A DNA stretch of 64,000 nucleotides from Candidatus Poribacteria bacterium (GTDB taxonomy: Bacteria > Poribacteria > WGA-4E > GCA-2687025), in NCBI GenBank assembly GCA_026004875.1, contig BPJZ01000015.1, positions 28,084 through 92,083 on the forward strand. Reading direction: 5' to 3'. Shown here piece by piece: positions 28,716-39,840 of this stretch (position 1 is its first letter; the number at the start of each line of letters is the position of its first letter). The translations under genes and the position numbers were made by a program. Below the pieces are notes generated by a model. The model was given only the letters and a program-made list of their open reading frames with translations, had not been told where the DNA came from and searched no databases.

Positions 28716-29783
28716 ATGGCACAGCAGGCAACGCCCAAAGCGGTTCCCACCTACACCCGCGAGGACTTTCAGTCGGACCAGCTGGTGCGCTGGTGTCCCG
28801 GGTGCGGCGACTACGCGATCTTGGCGCAGGTGCAGCGCACGCTGCCGGAGATGGGGGTGCGCCGGGAGAACGTTGTCTTTGTCTCAGGGATCGGCTGCTC
28901 CAGTCGCTTTCCCTATTACATGAACACCTACGGCTTTCACGGGATTCACGGGCGGGCGCCCGCGATTGCGACCGGCCTGAAGCTGGCTCGTCCGGAGCTG
29001 GATGTCTGGGTGATCACCGGGGACGGCGACGGTCTGAGCATCGGGACCAACCACACGCTTCAGATCTGCCGGCGAAACGTCAACGTGACGCTGTTGCTGT
29101 TCAACAACCAGATCTACGGGCTGACGAAGGGCCAGTATTCGCCCACCTCGCCGCACGGACAGCGGACCTACTCTTCGCCCTACGGGAATCTGGACTGGCC
29201 CTTCAATCCGATCCGGGTGGCGCTGGGGGCCAACGCGGCCTTCATCGCTCGGACGATCGATCGGGATCAGAAGCATCTGGCCGAAGTCCTTCTCCGCGCC
29301 CACGAGCACCGGGGCACCTCCTTTGTGGAGATCTATCAGAACTGCATCGTCTTCAACGACGGGGCCTTTGAGGACTTGGTAGACAAGGCCACGCGGGACG
29401 ATCACGTGCTTTATCTGGAACACGGCAAACCGATGGTCTTCGGCAAAAACCGGGACAAGGGGATTCGACTGGACGGGCTTCAGCCGCAGGTAGTCTCGCT
29501 GAGCGACGGGAGATGGAGCGTCTCCGACCTGCTGGTTCACGACGAGAAGGAACCGTCCGGTGCTCTGGCGGAGATTTTGGCCTCCTTCCAAGAACGGCCC
29601 GGATTTCCGCGTCCGGTGGGGGTCTTCCGCGACATCGAGCGGCCGATCTATGAAGAGGAGATCCACCGGCTCGTCGAGCAGGCCTCGGCCTCCACAACCG
29701 ACCAAGACCTGATGGAGCTGCTCGAGGGCGGCGAGACCTGGATCGTCAAGGAGGAAGAAGAACCCGCCCCCGTTCAGGCGTAA
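28716..29783 (+). CDS. korB: 2-oxoacid:ferredoxin oxidoreductase, beta subunit (TPP-binding)
   Basis: A 355-residue thiamine-diphosphate subunit. Signature features are VRWCPGCGDYAILAQVQ at the N-terminus, SGIGCSSRFPYYMNTYG, HGIHGRAPAIATGLKLARP, the Mg-TPP motif GDGDGLSIGTNH, and LFNNQIYGLTKGQYSPTS. It pairs with the upstream gamma/alpha subunit; both start from good GAGAGGAAG-type sites. The KorB-like length and motifs favour 2-oxoglutarate, but substrate needs experiment. No separate ferredoxin subunit gene is adjacent, as usual for this two-subunit type. Confidence 0.93.
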   Translation: MAQQATPKAVPTYTREDFQSDQLVRWCPGCGDYAILAQVQRTLPEMGVRRENVVFVSGIGCSSRFPYYMNTYGFHGIHGRAPAIATGLKLARPELDVWVITGDGDGLSIGTNHTLQICRRNVNVTLLLFNNQIYGLTKGQYSPTSPHGQRTYSSPYGNLDWPFNPIRVALGANAAFIARTIDRDQKHLAEVLLRAHEHRGTSFVEIYQNCIVFNDGAFEDLVDKATRDDHVLYLEHGKPMVFGKNRDKGIRLDGLQPQVVSLSDGRWSVSDLLVHDEKEPSGALAEILASFQERPGFPRPVGVFRDIERPIYEEEIHRLVEQASASTTDQDLMELLEGGETWIVKEEEEPAPVQA

Positions 29784-29852
29784 GACGGGCGCCTCTTGAG
29801 TGTGAGGTCCTCCCAAACGCAGGGGGAATCCCCGCACCGCGTGGCAAGCGAA

Positions 29853-31145
29853 TTAGGTCTTCTGGGGTCGCTCCTTGGCCGCCGGGAAGAGCACGTTGTT
29901 GAGGATCAACCGGTAGCCCGGCGAGTTCTTAAAGAGCTCTAGCTGGGTCGGTAGCTCCCCGACATTGTGTCGGTAGTCCTCCGGGTCGTGGCCGGCAAGG
30001 AACGTGAAGGTTCCGCGGCCCAGCTTTCCGTGAATGTACTTGACGTAAGGCGTCCCTCGAATCTCTCCCAGGATGACCACGTTCTTTTTGATCAGCGAGC
30101 GGCGGAAGCTGGTCGTCTGGCCTAAGAACCCTCGAACGCGAGCCACGTGGCACTGAGTGAGCATCGTCGGGATCGGGTCGTACTTAGCCGAAAACTGGAA
30201 CAGCTCAAAGTCCTCTGAGCCGTCGTCGGTCAACGCCGGTTGCGGGTTATCGATGTTTGAAAACTCGTAGACCATGGGGTCGGGGATCAGGGTGAAGTTC
30301 TCAAAGGCAAAGGTCAGCGAGAAGTCCAGCTTCTGGGCATAGTTTGGGTCTATAGGTGTGCCGTCCAGCTCCGGCGCGACAATGTCCACCCGCCCTCCTT
30401 GGGTTGCCAGCGCGATGTCGATCGTCTCCGGCGCGGAGCACATCGCAAAGAGAAACCCTCCGTTCTCAACGTACTCCCGAATCTTGAGCGCTACAGCCCC
30501 TTTCAGGTCGGCAACGCGTTGGAATCCCAGCTGTCGGGCCTCCTCCCGGAAGGCTCGCACCCGCTGCTGATACCAAGCCGTTCCGGCGTAGCTGCCGTAG
30601 AACTTGCCGAACTGGCCGGTGAAGTCCTCATGGTGGAGGTGCAGCCAGTCGTACTCCTGCCGTTGCAGATCGCCCCGGAGGACCTCCTCGTCCCAGAGAA
30701 TATCGTAGGGAATCTCGGCGTAGTCCAGCGCCAGCTTCACCGCATCGTCCCACTGGTCGCGGAAGATCGTATCGTCGGGAGGGGCGTAAACGGCGATCTT
30801 GGGCGCCTTCTCTAGGATTACGTTGTCCATGTTGGCGTCCTCCATGATCCGGCGGATCGCCTGCAGGTCCGCGTCGGTGATCGGCACCACCCGAACGCCC
30901 ATCGTCAGCGCTCGTCGTCTCACGTCCGGATGGTCCTCAAGGAGAAACGCTCCGCCCCGGTAGTTCAGCAGCCACTCGGCGCGATAGGCCCTAGGCTCCT
31001 GAAGCGTCCAGTAGGTCAGGCCGTAAGCGCGCAGGTGGTCCGTCTGCTCCTGGTCCATAGGGACTAGCAGCCATTGTCCCCAGGCGCTCAGAGATCCAAC
31101 GAGAAGGAGGAGACCCCATCCGATTCGAATCTGCGTCCTGTTCAT
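29853..31145 (-). CDS. Secreted protein often mis-named 'asparagine synthetase B'
   Basis: A 430-residue protein with an N-terminal signal peptide (about 1-23, ending SAWG). It resembles proteins annotated 'asparagine synthetase B' in Bacteroidota and relatives that lack the real enzyme's domains. A flavodoxin/glutaminase-like core is suggested by KIAVYAPPDD at about 116, the HLHHEDF motif (His169, 171, 172) and FLFAMCSAPE with Cys236 at a position like the nucleophile elbow of class I amidotransferases. Late YVKYIHGKLGRGTFTFLAGHDPED continues the fold. It is the last gene of the envelope cluster and its start overlaps the TPR stop. Enzymatic role is unproven. Confidence 0.7.
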   Translation of the reverse strand: MNRTQIRIGWGLLLLVGSLSAWGQWLLVPMDQEQTDHLRAYGLTYWTLQEPRAYRAEWLLNYRGGAFLLEDHPDVRRRALTMGVRVVPITDADLQAIRRIMEDANMDNVILEKAPKIAVYAPPDDTIFRDQWDDAVKLALDYAEIPYDILWDEEVLRGDLQRQEYDWLHLHHEDFTGQFGKFYGSYAGTAWYQQRVRAFREEARQLGFQRVADLKGAVALKIREYVENGGFLFAMCSAPETIDIALATQGGRVDIVAPELDGTPIDPNYAQKLDFSLTFAFENFTLIPDPMVYEFSNIDNPQPALTDDGSEDFELFQFSAKYDPIPTMLTQCHVARVRGFLGQTTSFRRSLIKKNVVILGEIRGTPYVKYIHGKLGRGTFTFLAGHDPEDYRHNVGELPTQLELFKNSPGYRLILNNVLFPAAKERPQKT

Positions 31146-33443
31146 CGTCTCGCTCCGGGTTGTTCCGAGCTGCGTTCGATCGTCTCGCGGGCCGCCTGTT
31201 GCGCCTGGAGCGCATAGGCGCCGTCGGGATAGAGTTCCAAAAGGCGCTGGTAGGCGTCCAGGGCTGCGTCGGTCTCCCCTCGCGCCGCTTGGAGCGCACC
31301 CAGCCGCAGGAGCGCCGCGGCGACCGAGGCCCCCTCTCCCTGAGCAGCGGCCTCCAGCTCCCGGATCGCCTCCTCCGTTCGGCCCTGGGCTTCCAGGAGC
31401 TCAGCGAGGGCGAGCCGTACTTCCGACGCCAACGATGCCGTCGGGCTCCTCGCCACCAGCGCACGGCCGGCCTCCAAGGCTTCGGCGTTTTTTCCCTGCT
31501 GGAGCAGGCGAAGGAACCCAACATATCCCTGCAGGAGCGGCTCGCGGGAGCGGTACTCCTGGATCAACGCCATGCGGGCGACCGCGTCGTTGGAGACGCC
31601 GGCGGCGGGGAACCGCTCGACCACCTGCCGATAGGCCTCCAGCGCCTCCTCCCAGCGTTCCTGAAAGAAGGCCAGCTCTCCCTGCAGGAACTCAATCTCG
31701 GCGGCCTCGTCCGGTCGGAGCGATCTGGCCTGTTGAAGGGCATCTTCGGCCCGCGCGTAGTCTCCCGCCTGCATCCACGCCCGCGCAGCGTAAAGCTGAA
31801 GGAGAGGGCGCTCCCCGGCGCGGGCCGGGTCGGCCAACAGCCGGTTCACCAGCGCGATCGCCTCCTGAGGGCGCCGGAGCCGCTCAGAAAGGACCCGAAG
31901 CAGCCGGGCGCTCACCTCCCCTCGAGTCCGTCCGGAGCGGTCGAGCTCCTGGGCCCGTTGGTAAGCGGCGTAGGCCTCCGACCATCGGCCTTCCTGCTCG
32001 GCGATCTCGCCCAACGCCATCCACCAAAGCGGCGTCTCGGGACGCTTCGGGGAACAATCGAACGGCCGCCTCATAGAGGGCTCGTGCCGTCCTCAGGTCA
32101 TGAGCCTCGCGGTACTGCTGAGCATACTGAACAAGCAGCTGCCCCCGATCGGGGAACAGAGCCGCCAAGCGCTCAAAGTCCTTGATCGCCTGGTCCACTC
32201 GGCCCAAGATTAAGTTCAGCTCAGCGAGCGTCAGGATCAGGTTGGCGTCCTGAGACTGCCCGGATCGTTCTCTCAGCTTCGCTTCGGCCTCCGCCAACCG
32301 CTCTTTCAATCGCTCCGGTGGGAACAGCTCGCTTAGCGCCGAGACCAACGACGCCCGGTTGGCGTAGATCGGTCCGATCTGCAGCAGAGCGTCCAGATAG
32401 ACCCTCAAGGCCTCCTCTCGCTTGCCCTGAATGGCGTACACCTCGGCCAGCTGGATGTAAAGATAGGCGTAGCCCGGCTGCATCTGGATCGCCTTTCGGA
32501 AGGCTTCGGCCGCCTCGTCGAAGTACTCGTAGCGGCGGTAGAGCATTCCCAACTGCTGGTAGGTCGAGTAGGAGGCCTCTCCGTGTTGAGCCATTTGGCT
32601 CCAGACCTCGCGGGCGGCCTGCCGGTCGCCCTGTTCGGCATAGACCTCTCCGAGCGCCTGCCAAAGGGCGGTGTCGTTAGGCCGTTTCGCTAGCGCGCCG
32701 GAGAGCAGGCGTACAGCGTCTTCGTACCGTTTCTGCCGTCGGTAGACCTCCGCCAATTGTTCGATGAGCTGGGCGTCGTCTGGGCTGTCGCTCAAAAAAC
32801 GATCCAGGAACGCTTCGGCCTCTGCCGCTCGGTCGTCCAAGAGCAGCAGGGAGATCAACTGTCGGAACGCCGATCGGAAGTAGATCGAGCCGACGTGCTC
32901 TTCCAGGAAAGAGCGGTAGGCCTGGATCGCCTGCTCGATCCGGTTGGCGGCATAGTAGTAGTTCCCCAGGAGGTAATGGGCCATCTCGGCGGCTCGCGTT
33001 TTGGGATAGGTGCGCATGACCGTCTCACACATGGCCGCCGCCTCGAGGTACTGGTACCGGCGGACATAGAGGTTTCCCCAGTAGGAGACCGCCTGCATGG
33101 CTAGCGGGTCGTTCGGCTCCAAGGCGACGGCCTGAGCGAAGGCTTGGCGGGCCTTAGCGTCCTCCTCAAGGCGGTCGTAGCTTTGGCCTAGCCGAAGATA
33201 GGCCTGGTTCAGATAGGGGCTGTCGGGGTACTGGGCGATGTACTCGCTCAGGGCTCGGACAGCGGCCTCGTAGTCGTTTTGGAAGTAGTGGCGCTCCGCG
33301 GCCTGGAGGGCTTGCATCGCTTCAGCGCCGTTGGAACTGGGGACTGGTGGCGTGGGGGGATGTTGGGCTTCGACCTCTCCAGCTCCTAGGAAAGCCAAGA
33401 TCAGGATCGGGCTCAGCCAGGTTTTGAGTCGGGATCGCCTCAC
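31142..33443 (-). CDS. Secreted TPR-repeat protein (one frameshift)
   Basis: A 766-residue protein after correction. A signal sequence (WLSPILILAFLGAGEVEA, about residues 10-27) precedes about 18 tetratricopeptide repeats, e.g. PNDTALWQALGEVYAEQG and PGYAYLYIQLAEVYAIQG, predicting an extended periplasmic scaffold. The frame breaks after LFPEAS; deleting one base of GGG 32039-32041 rejoins the repeat and gives ETPLWWMALGEIAEQEG. The start codon GTG overlaps the DUF4175 stop (GTGA) and the end overlaps the following gene's start (ATGA), so all three are translationally linked. Likely assembles the other cluster products. Confidence 0.82.
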
Positions 33444-36400
33444 GGTCTTTCCTCCTGGACCATTTCGCTGAGCGCTCGGAAGTAGGCCCGAATGAGCGCA
33501 CGGTAGGCCTCTGGGAGCTCGGCCTCCTGAACCCGGCCTAACTCACCGGCGAATTTTTGTTGGACCTGGCTCCACTCTTGGGCCATCTCGCCCTGTTGTT
33601 CGCCGAAGATCTGTCGGGCCAGCTCACGCTTCCGGCTTCGGCCGACCTGTCGGCGCTCTAAGGCCTTGGCGCTCTCCAGCATTCGGGTTTCGATCCGGCG
33701 CATGCGCTCCAACGTTTCGCGGTTCAGCTCTCCGGCCTCTAGGCGGCGTTGGACCGATTCCATCTCCTCGCCCAGACCGGCCAGCTCGCCGAGCATCTGT
33801 TCCATCCGCTCTAGCCGCTCGGCCAGTTGTTGGAACGCCTGTCGGATCAACTGCTGTTCGAAGGCCATCCGCTGGAGGGTCTGCTGGAACTGTCCTGACT
33901 GTCCCTGCTGCATCATCTGTTGGAGCTGTTCAGCCAGACGATTCAGGTCGCCCTGACTTTCGGCCAGTTGCTGGAGCTGCTCGAGGAGGTTTTCTGCGCC
34001 GGCCTGTTGCATCTGTTGGCTCAAGGCGTCCAAGTTGTCCAGAAGGCGCAGGGCGGCCCGGTTGAGAGCGGCGATCCCCTCCCGCTGGATCGGCAGGGCG
34101 CGGCCCACCTCCGATTCGGAGAGGGCTTGAGCCGCTCGGCGGAGCGCGTCGGCAGCGGAAAGCACCTCCCATCGGAGCTCCATCGGTACTTGCGGGTTCT
34201 CCTGGGTGGTCTCTTGGAGCCGCCGGGCGATAGCGTCGACGCTTTCGGCTAATGCCTGTTCTTGACGGGCCAGCTGTCCGAGGAGCTTCCGTTGGGCCGA
34301 CGTGATGGTGCCGCTTCGCCCGTTGAGTTGGCGCGTCTCCTGAGCGAGCTCCTCCTGCATGCGCGAGGCGTCCAGGAGCTCGCCGACGGCCCGGCGAAAG
34401 GCGCTCACCAGCTCCGAAGCGTCCTGGCCGCGCATCGCCTCCATCGCCATCTCCAGGCGCTGCTGGAGCGTTCGAAGCTGCCGGTAGGCCTCTGAAGCGG
34501 ACGGCTGGGCCCCTTCGGGGTTCTGCTGTTCCAGCGACCGCTGGGCGGAGCGCAGGGCTTGACGGGTCGGAGATTCGACAGCCTCCTGGGCGATCCGTTC
34601 CACCTCTTGACCGACGGAGCGGAGGGACTCTTCCTCCTGAAGTGCTTCAGCGGCTCGTTCGATCTGTTGGGTCAGGCCGTGAAACTCCTCGGCGATCCGG
34701 CCTTCCTGATCGCCGAGCCGCGCCATCTCTCGCGGTGGGGGCGTTTGAGCCTGCTGGAGCCACTCTTCGAGCCGTTGGACGATCCGCTCCTGTTGATCGG
34801 CCAACGTCTTGGCTAGTTGTGCCGCCTTTTCCAGCTCCTGTTGACGTTTGAGCCGTTCCAGGGAACGGATCATCTGCTCGATCCGCTGCTGAAACGCCTC
34901 GCGGTCGAACTGAGCTTCCAAGAGCTTCTGTTCCTGTTCGGGGGGCGTCACCGCCTCCAGCGCCTCGTTGAGCTTGCGGATCGCCTCCTTGAGCTCCTCG
35001 GAGGCCACCTCGTCGAGGAGCTGTTGCATCTTGGCGACCTTTTCCAACGTCTCCAGATCGAGCAGGTTGTTCTCCATCGACTCTTGAAGCATCCGGTTCA
35101 TCTCTTCAGCGAGCTGTTGCCGGAGGGCGTCGGCCTCCTGTTCCTTGCGGATGGCCTCCTCGATCGCTTTCTGTTCTTTGACGGTCAGCTGGTGCTCTTG
35201 ACGGATGCGCTCCAGGGCAGAGCCGATCAGGTCTCCGGCCTCATCGTGGGCTTGGGTGATCGCCTCTAACAGCTCCTCCTGGGTGTTTTGGCTTGAAGCC
35301 AGCGTGGTCGAACAGCTCCACCATGGAGGGGAACCGGAGGAGATAGGTCGGCGAGAAGGCCTCCTTGGGCCCAGAGACTGTGTCGTTGTCCCGCACTCGG
35401 AACCGGTACTCCACCACGTCGTTGGGAAACAGGTCCAAGTGGGAGAGGTCCCAACTGTGTCCGACCCGCTCCAAGGGGATGGGGGGATCGAAGCGCCGGA
35501 GCAGAACCTGCTCTTCGCCGGGCCCGTTGGTCCAGCGGTAAAGCAACGTCAAGTCGGCGACGCCGAAGTCGTCCACCACCTCCACCAGGAGGGGCACCCG
35601 CATCGAGTCGTTGAGGACCGTCTCTCGCTCCGGCTGCAACAGGCGGACCTCCGGCGGTTCGTCGGCGATCGCGATCAGCGTGTAGCGGGGCGGGTCCGGG
35701 TCGCGGAGCCCTTCGACGGACTCCAGGCGGAGAGCGTACCGCCCGCTCTTCTGGACGAAGAACTCGCCGCGAAACTGGGCGCCCTCCACCTCCATCGGGA
35801 CGTTCTCGCCTCCACCAAAGTCCAGCAGCGCCGAGCGCAGAGCCGCTGCGCTGGTCCCCTCGATCTGTACTCGTGTGCCGATGAGTGCGGTGATATCTCC
35901 CTGGTTCTCTTCAAGGACCTTCGAGCCAAAGCCGGAATACTCCGGGAAGTAAAGCGTGACGCGTAGCGCCTCCAGCGTTGGGGGAACGATCACGCCGACT
36001 CGATAGGTCTCCGAGAGGGCCTTCCCCGCGACAACGCGGTACTCCAACGGAGCCACGACATCGGAGAGGACGGCTCGGTACCAACCCTCGCCCCGATCGG
36101 ACATCGGAAGCGTGGTCCAGTCGGCCCCCTCTTCGCGCACCTCCAGCCGAACGCCGTCGGCGACCGGTCCCTCGAACTTGGGCTAACACCGGCAGGTCCT
36201 CGCCGCGCAGGACGTTGACGCTCCCCGGTTCGACCTGGTGGATCGTCACGCGGAGCGCTTCGGTCGGAGGTCGGGTCCAGTCGCGAATCGTTGTCGGTCG
36301 GACGACCCCGATCGCCAGCAGCAACGCGCAGAGCGCCGCGGCCAGAGCGGCCCGGGAGCCGTGCCGGAAGGCTTCCCGCCGTTCCGGTAAAAAGAGCGTG

Positions 36401-36841
36401 TCCGGTTTCGGGTCGGGGAAGGACTCCACCCCTCGCCGGATGGAGGCCTCAATGAGACCCGGCTCGTAGCCGAGCCGTTCGGCCTGCTGGCGATGAGCGT
36501 ATAGGTCTAACGCGCCCAACAGTCGCGTGGCCGCCACCGGATGGCGTTCCTCGACCCGGGCGGCGAGCTCCTCTCGCGAAGGTCTCCGCCAACGGAACCG
36601 CCTTCGTCCTCGCCACAGGTCCCAACCAACACCGCCCAACCAGCCCAACGCCACCACCGGGCGGAACCAGGCGGGCAGCCACTGGGAGACCATCAGCGCT
36701 CCGGCCAGGGCGAAAAGGGCCCGGCTTAGAAAAAAGAGCCCAGCCCCCCACCAGCCGCCAGAGCCAGAGCCGAAGGGCCAGCCGATCCAGCCTCTGAATC
36801 ACCTGTTCGATCGAAGGGAGATGCGACGCCTGAACACTCAT
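33440..36841 (-). CDS. DUF4175-like membrane protein with long coiled coil (three frameshifts)
   Basis: After correction 1,132 residues. The N-terminus has two hydrophobic helices (about 20-65) and another near 150 (AALAAALCALLLAIGVV). A middle extracytoplasmic region (about 180-490) is beta-rich, of Ig-like or bacterial-adhesin-like texture, e.g. VTLYFPEYSGFGSK. The C-terminus (about 500-1130) is Gln/Glu/Leu/Arg-rich coiled coil with no Cys and few Gly. This matches the layout of DUF4175 proteins. Breaks at TTTT 35286-35289, GGG 36180-36182 and AAAAAA 36730-36735 are each repaired by removing one base. It starts 13 bases after the DUF4159 stop and ends overlapping the TPR start. Confidence 0.75.
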
Positions 36842-36854
36842 TCGTCCCGGTTCC

Positions 36855-37522
36855 TCAATGTGTCAGCGCATAGACCACAATGTTCACTGCCATCCGGATT
36901 GCTGCCTCTCGGACCTCTTCCGGGTCTCGATGGACCTCGTAGTCCTCTAACCCGTCTCCGATGTCGGAGCTGTAAGCGTAAAAGACGACCATCCGTCCGT
37001 TGACAAAGACGCCGTACCCCTTGCGCCGGCTCGCCGTCGTGCTCGTGCACCTTTGGGAGCCCGGGAAGATCGTAAAAGCAGTGATAGATCGGGTGTTCCG
37101 CAGGAATCGGTTGGAGCGGCGCGTCGGGGAAGACCCGCGCGATCTCCCGCCGAAAGCTGGGGTCGAGACCGTAGTCGTCGTTCACAAAGAGAAACCCTCC
37201 CCCCTCAAGGTAGCGCCGGAGCGCCTGAACCTCCGCATCGGAGAAACGGATGTTCCCGTGCCCGTTGATGTACAGCAGCGGCGTGCGGTACAGGTCTCGA
37301 TCGGTCAGTCGGACGACGCGCGGGTTCGGTTCGGTGGGAATCCCGACCCGTTCCCGGACGTGTCGGAGCCAGTTCACCATCGAAGCGGTGCTAGAGTACC
37401 AGTCGCCGCCTCCGTCGTACTGTACCTGTCCGATGGCCAGGGGCATTTCGGCCAGCGCGTCTCCGGCAACGAACCGCCCCAGCAAGAGGACCAGAAGGCC
37501 CAAAACCGTCCCCTCGGTTCAT
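36855..37522 (-). CDS. DUF4159-domain secreted protein (two frameshifts)
   Basis: After correction 221 residues: signal peptide then one DUF4159 domain. Recognisable segments are GQVQYDGGGDWYSS, LLYINGHGNIRFSDAEVQALRRYL, GGFLFVNDDYGLDPSFRREI and the C-terminal MAVNIVVYALTH. Repairs needed: one C from 37017-37020 (gives GYGVFVNGRMVVFYAYS) and one A from 37502-37505, which joins the ATG at 37522 to the signal peptide. DUF4159 has an unassigned role; the fold resembles inactive glutaminase-like or flavodoxin-like domains. The start overlaps the corrected stop of the upstream VWA gene (ATGA). The start is inferred because a TTG at 37503 is also open. Confidence 0.72.
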
Positions 37523-39727
37523 AGGAGCCCCCTTTCGCTTACGGAGGAACCACTCGGTTCCCAGCAGCCCGAGCACGGCCAGAAAGAGCAGTGGATGGTC
37601 CCACAGCGCATCGCGCACTCGGACCGTTCGGGTTTCCTGACTCTCTCGGAGCTCCTGAACGACCGAATCGAGGGATTCTTTTGGAATCACCTTTCCGCCG
37701 GAGGCCTGAGCGAGAGCCTGGAGGAAGCGGTCGTCACGGGCGATTTCGCTCGAACTCCAGGCGCGGTTCTTGGGCCTCGAAGCTAAGCGCGTCGCGCCCT
37801 AGCAGCACCCCTCCTGATTGCGCGGAGGCCTCCAACCGATGGTTCCCAACTAGACGGACCGGAACCCGTGCCTGGTACCGTCCCGGCTCGACCTCCTGGA
37901 CCGGAATCGGCGCCGCTTCGCCGCGAGGATCGGTCACGGTGAGCTCAACGAGGGCCCCGGCTGCCGGTCGAAATCCAGCGTCATAGGCCCGCACCTGGAC
38001 GCTTAGCGTATCGCCCACCTCGACGCGGGAGCGGTCCAACCGCAAGACGACCTGCTTGGCGTCGGCGGGGGTGACCATCCAGCGGAGGAGCTGGCTCCAG
38101 AAGCGTTCAAAGCTTTCCACAACGGCACCGTCGCCGGTGGTCTTCGCCCCGAGCGCCCAGACCCAGAGCGCATCGGTGCCGATGTAGACCACCTTCCCGG
38201 CGTCCACACGCTGGAAGACGAGAACCGGATCGCCGCTTCGAGCGTCCTCCAGGAGCACTGTCGCGGTGGGGTTGGGGCGAACGCCGACAAACCGCCGCTC
38301 CCAGAGGGGCAGGCCGCTGCCAGACCTCCACGCTGCTCTCTACCTCCTCGGCCAGTTGGGTAACGGGGTGAACTCTCCCCTCTGCTGAGGGGATCGGGGC
38401 GAACGGCTCGGCGGCGACCGCCGCCCTTCCACCGACGATATGCACCGGTAGCATCCCTTGAAGCGCCTCCGCCTGCAAGGGACGGCTCAGCCAACGCTCT
38501 CCGGCCAGCCAGACGATTCCCTTGCCGGGGCGGCTGAGGAGGTTCCGGAGGGCCTCCCGGTCCGCGGGCCTCCAGAGCATCGGGGGGCACGTCTCCGACG
38601 ATCACCACATCGTAGCGGTTCCACTCCTCCGGTCCGGCTGGAAGCCGCGGCGACTCTCCGTCCAGCGGGTAGACGCCGAGCCGGATCGGGAGCGCCTCCT
38701 CCGTCTGGGGCGCCTCTGGCGGCGTTAGCAGGACAGCGGTCGGTTCGACCATCGGCAGTCGTTGAAGCGTCCTCCGGAGGAGCGCAAAGTCCAGCCGAGG
38801 GCCAGCGTCCACCAGCAGCACCCGAATCCTTCCCGGGAGGACCTGTGCGGTGAAGCTCAGCCGATTGTTTCGAGGAGAGAACTCGTCCGGAAGCGGCGCG
38901 ATCGCCAGCTCATATTGAAAAGCTCCCTCCCGTTCCGGTCTCCACTGCAGCTGCAGCTCCTGAACCGACTCTGCCGATTCTGGAGAGAATCGCGCCGTTG
39001 TCAACGGCTGGCCCTCCTGGGTGAGCGTGACGACAAAGCTTCTGCCCGGATAGCCTGCCGCTCGCACGCGGACGCGAGCCTCGGCGACTTCGCCCAGGTA
39101 GTAGACCGGCTCCGCCTCCACGTGGAGAAGCGCAACGTCTTTGGGGGGCATCGGGCTTCCCAGGCCGACGGCGAAGATCGGCGCCGGCCAATCTTGGGGA
39201 ATTTCAGAAGCCCCGACCGTTTGGATGCCGTCGGTGAGGAGGATCACGCCGGCCAGCGGGCTCCCAGCGGCCATCTCCATCGCTGAGCGGACCGTATCGA
39301 GGATCGCCGTGGATCGGCCTATTGGCTCCTGTTCCTCGGAGAACAGATGCAGCGTGCGGTCGAAGGCATACAGTCTGACGTCGAACCGCTCGTCAAGTCG
39401 TTGCGCGAGTCGCTCGGCGGCCTGACGGGCCAGCTCCCAGCGTGTCTGACCTTCCGACTCATCGTCGATGCTCATGCTCATGGAGCGATCCGCCAGGATC
39501 GGCACCTGCGCTCGGATCGGCTCGCTGATCGCCCGAATCCGGCTGGGCGCAAACCAGGCCCCCAATAACAGCACCAGCGCCAGCGCTCGGAGTGAGGCGA
39601 GCCGTATCCGCTCCCGCAGCCCCAACCGAGAGCCCAAGCGCCAGTAGGCCCCCCCGGCGACCAGGATTGCCAAAAGAACGCTCAACACCAGCCAGGGAAA
39701 CCAGGGGCGATCGAATCCAAAACCCAT
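37519..39727 (-). CDS. VWA-domain membrane protein of the BatA/DUF1355 type (four frameshifts)
   Basis: After correction 734 residues ending RKRKGLL at a TGA overlapping the next ATG. Two N-terminal helices (about 12-30 and 46-62) precede a von Willebrand A domain with a MIDAS-like DxSxS at Asp80-Ser82-Ser84 and LTDGIQTVG. A central part contains a flavodoxin/glutaminase-like VIVGDVPP region, then a beta domain, and a C-terminal helix (LLFLAVLGLLGTEWFLRKR). Breaks are at GGGGGG 38582-38587, GG 38312-38313, CC 37757-37758 and CCCCC 37528-37532; each loses one base. Such proteins in other bacteria sit with MoxR and DUF58, absent here. Confidence 0.75.
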
Positions 39728-39840
39728 CGCGTCCTCGCCTGCCTTCTCACCGCCACGTTAAAAACTGTTAGCCTATCATACCGATCCCGACTCGGACTGG
39801 TCAAACGCGCGCCGTCTCGGGCCGCCGCTGACGCCTCAGG

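Noticed and set aside
29815..29845. Weak hairpin with GGGGG/CCCC-like arms between korB and the AsnB-like gene
   Set aside because: Stem is only about five base pairs with a two-base loop; not strong enough to call a terminator.
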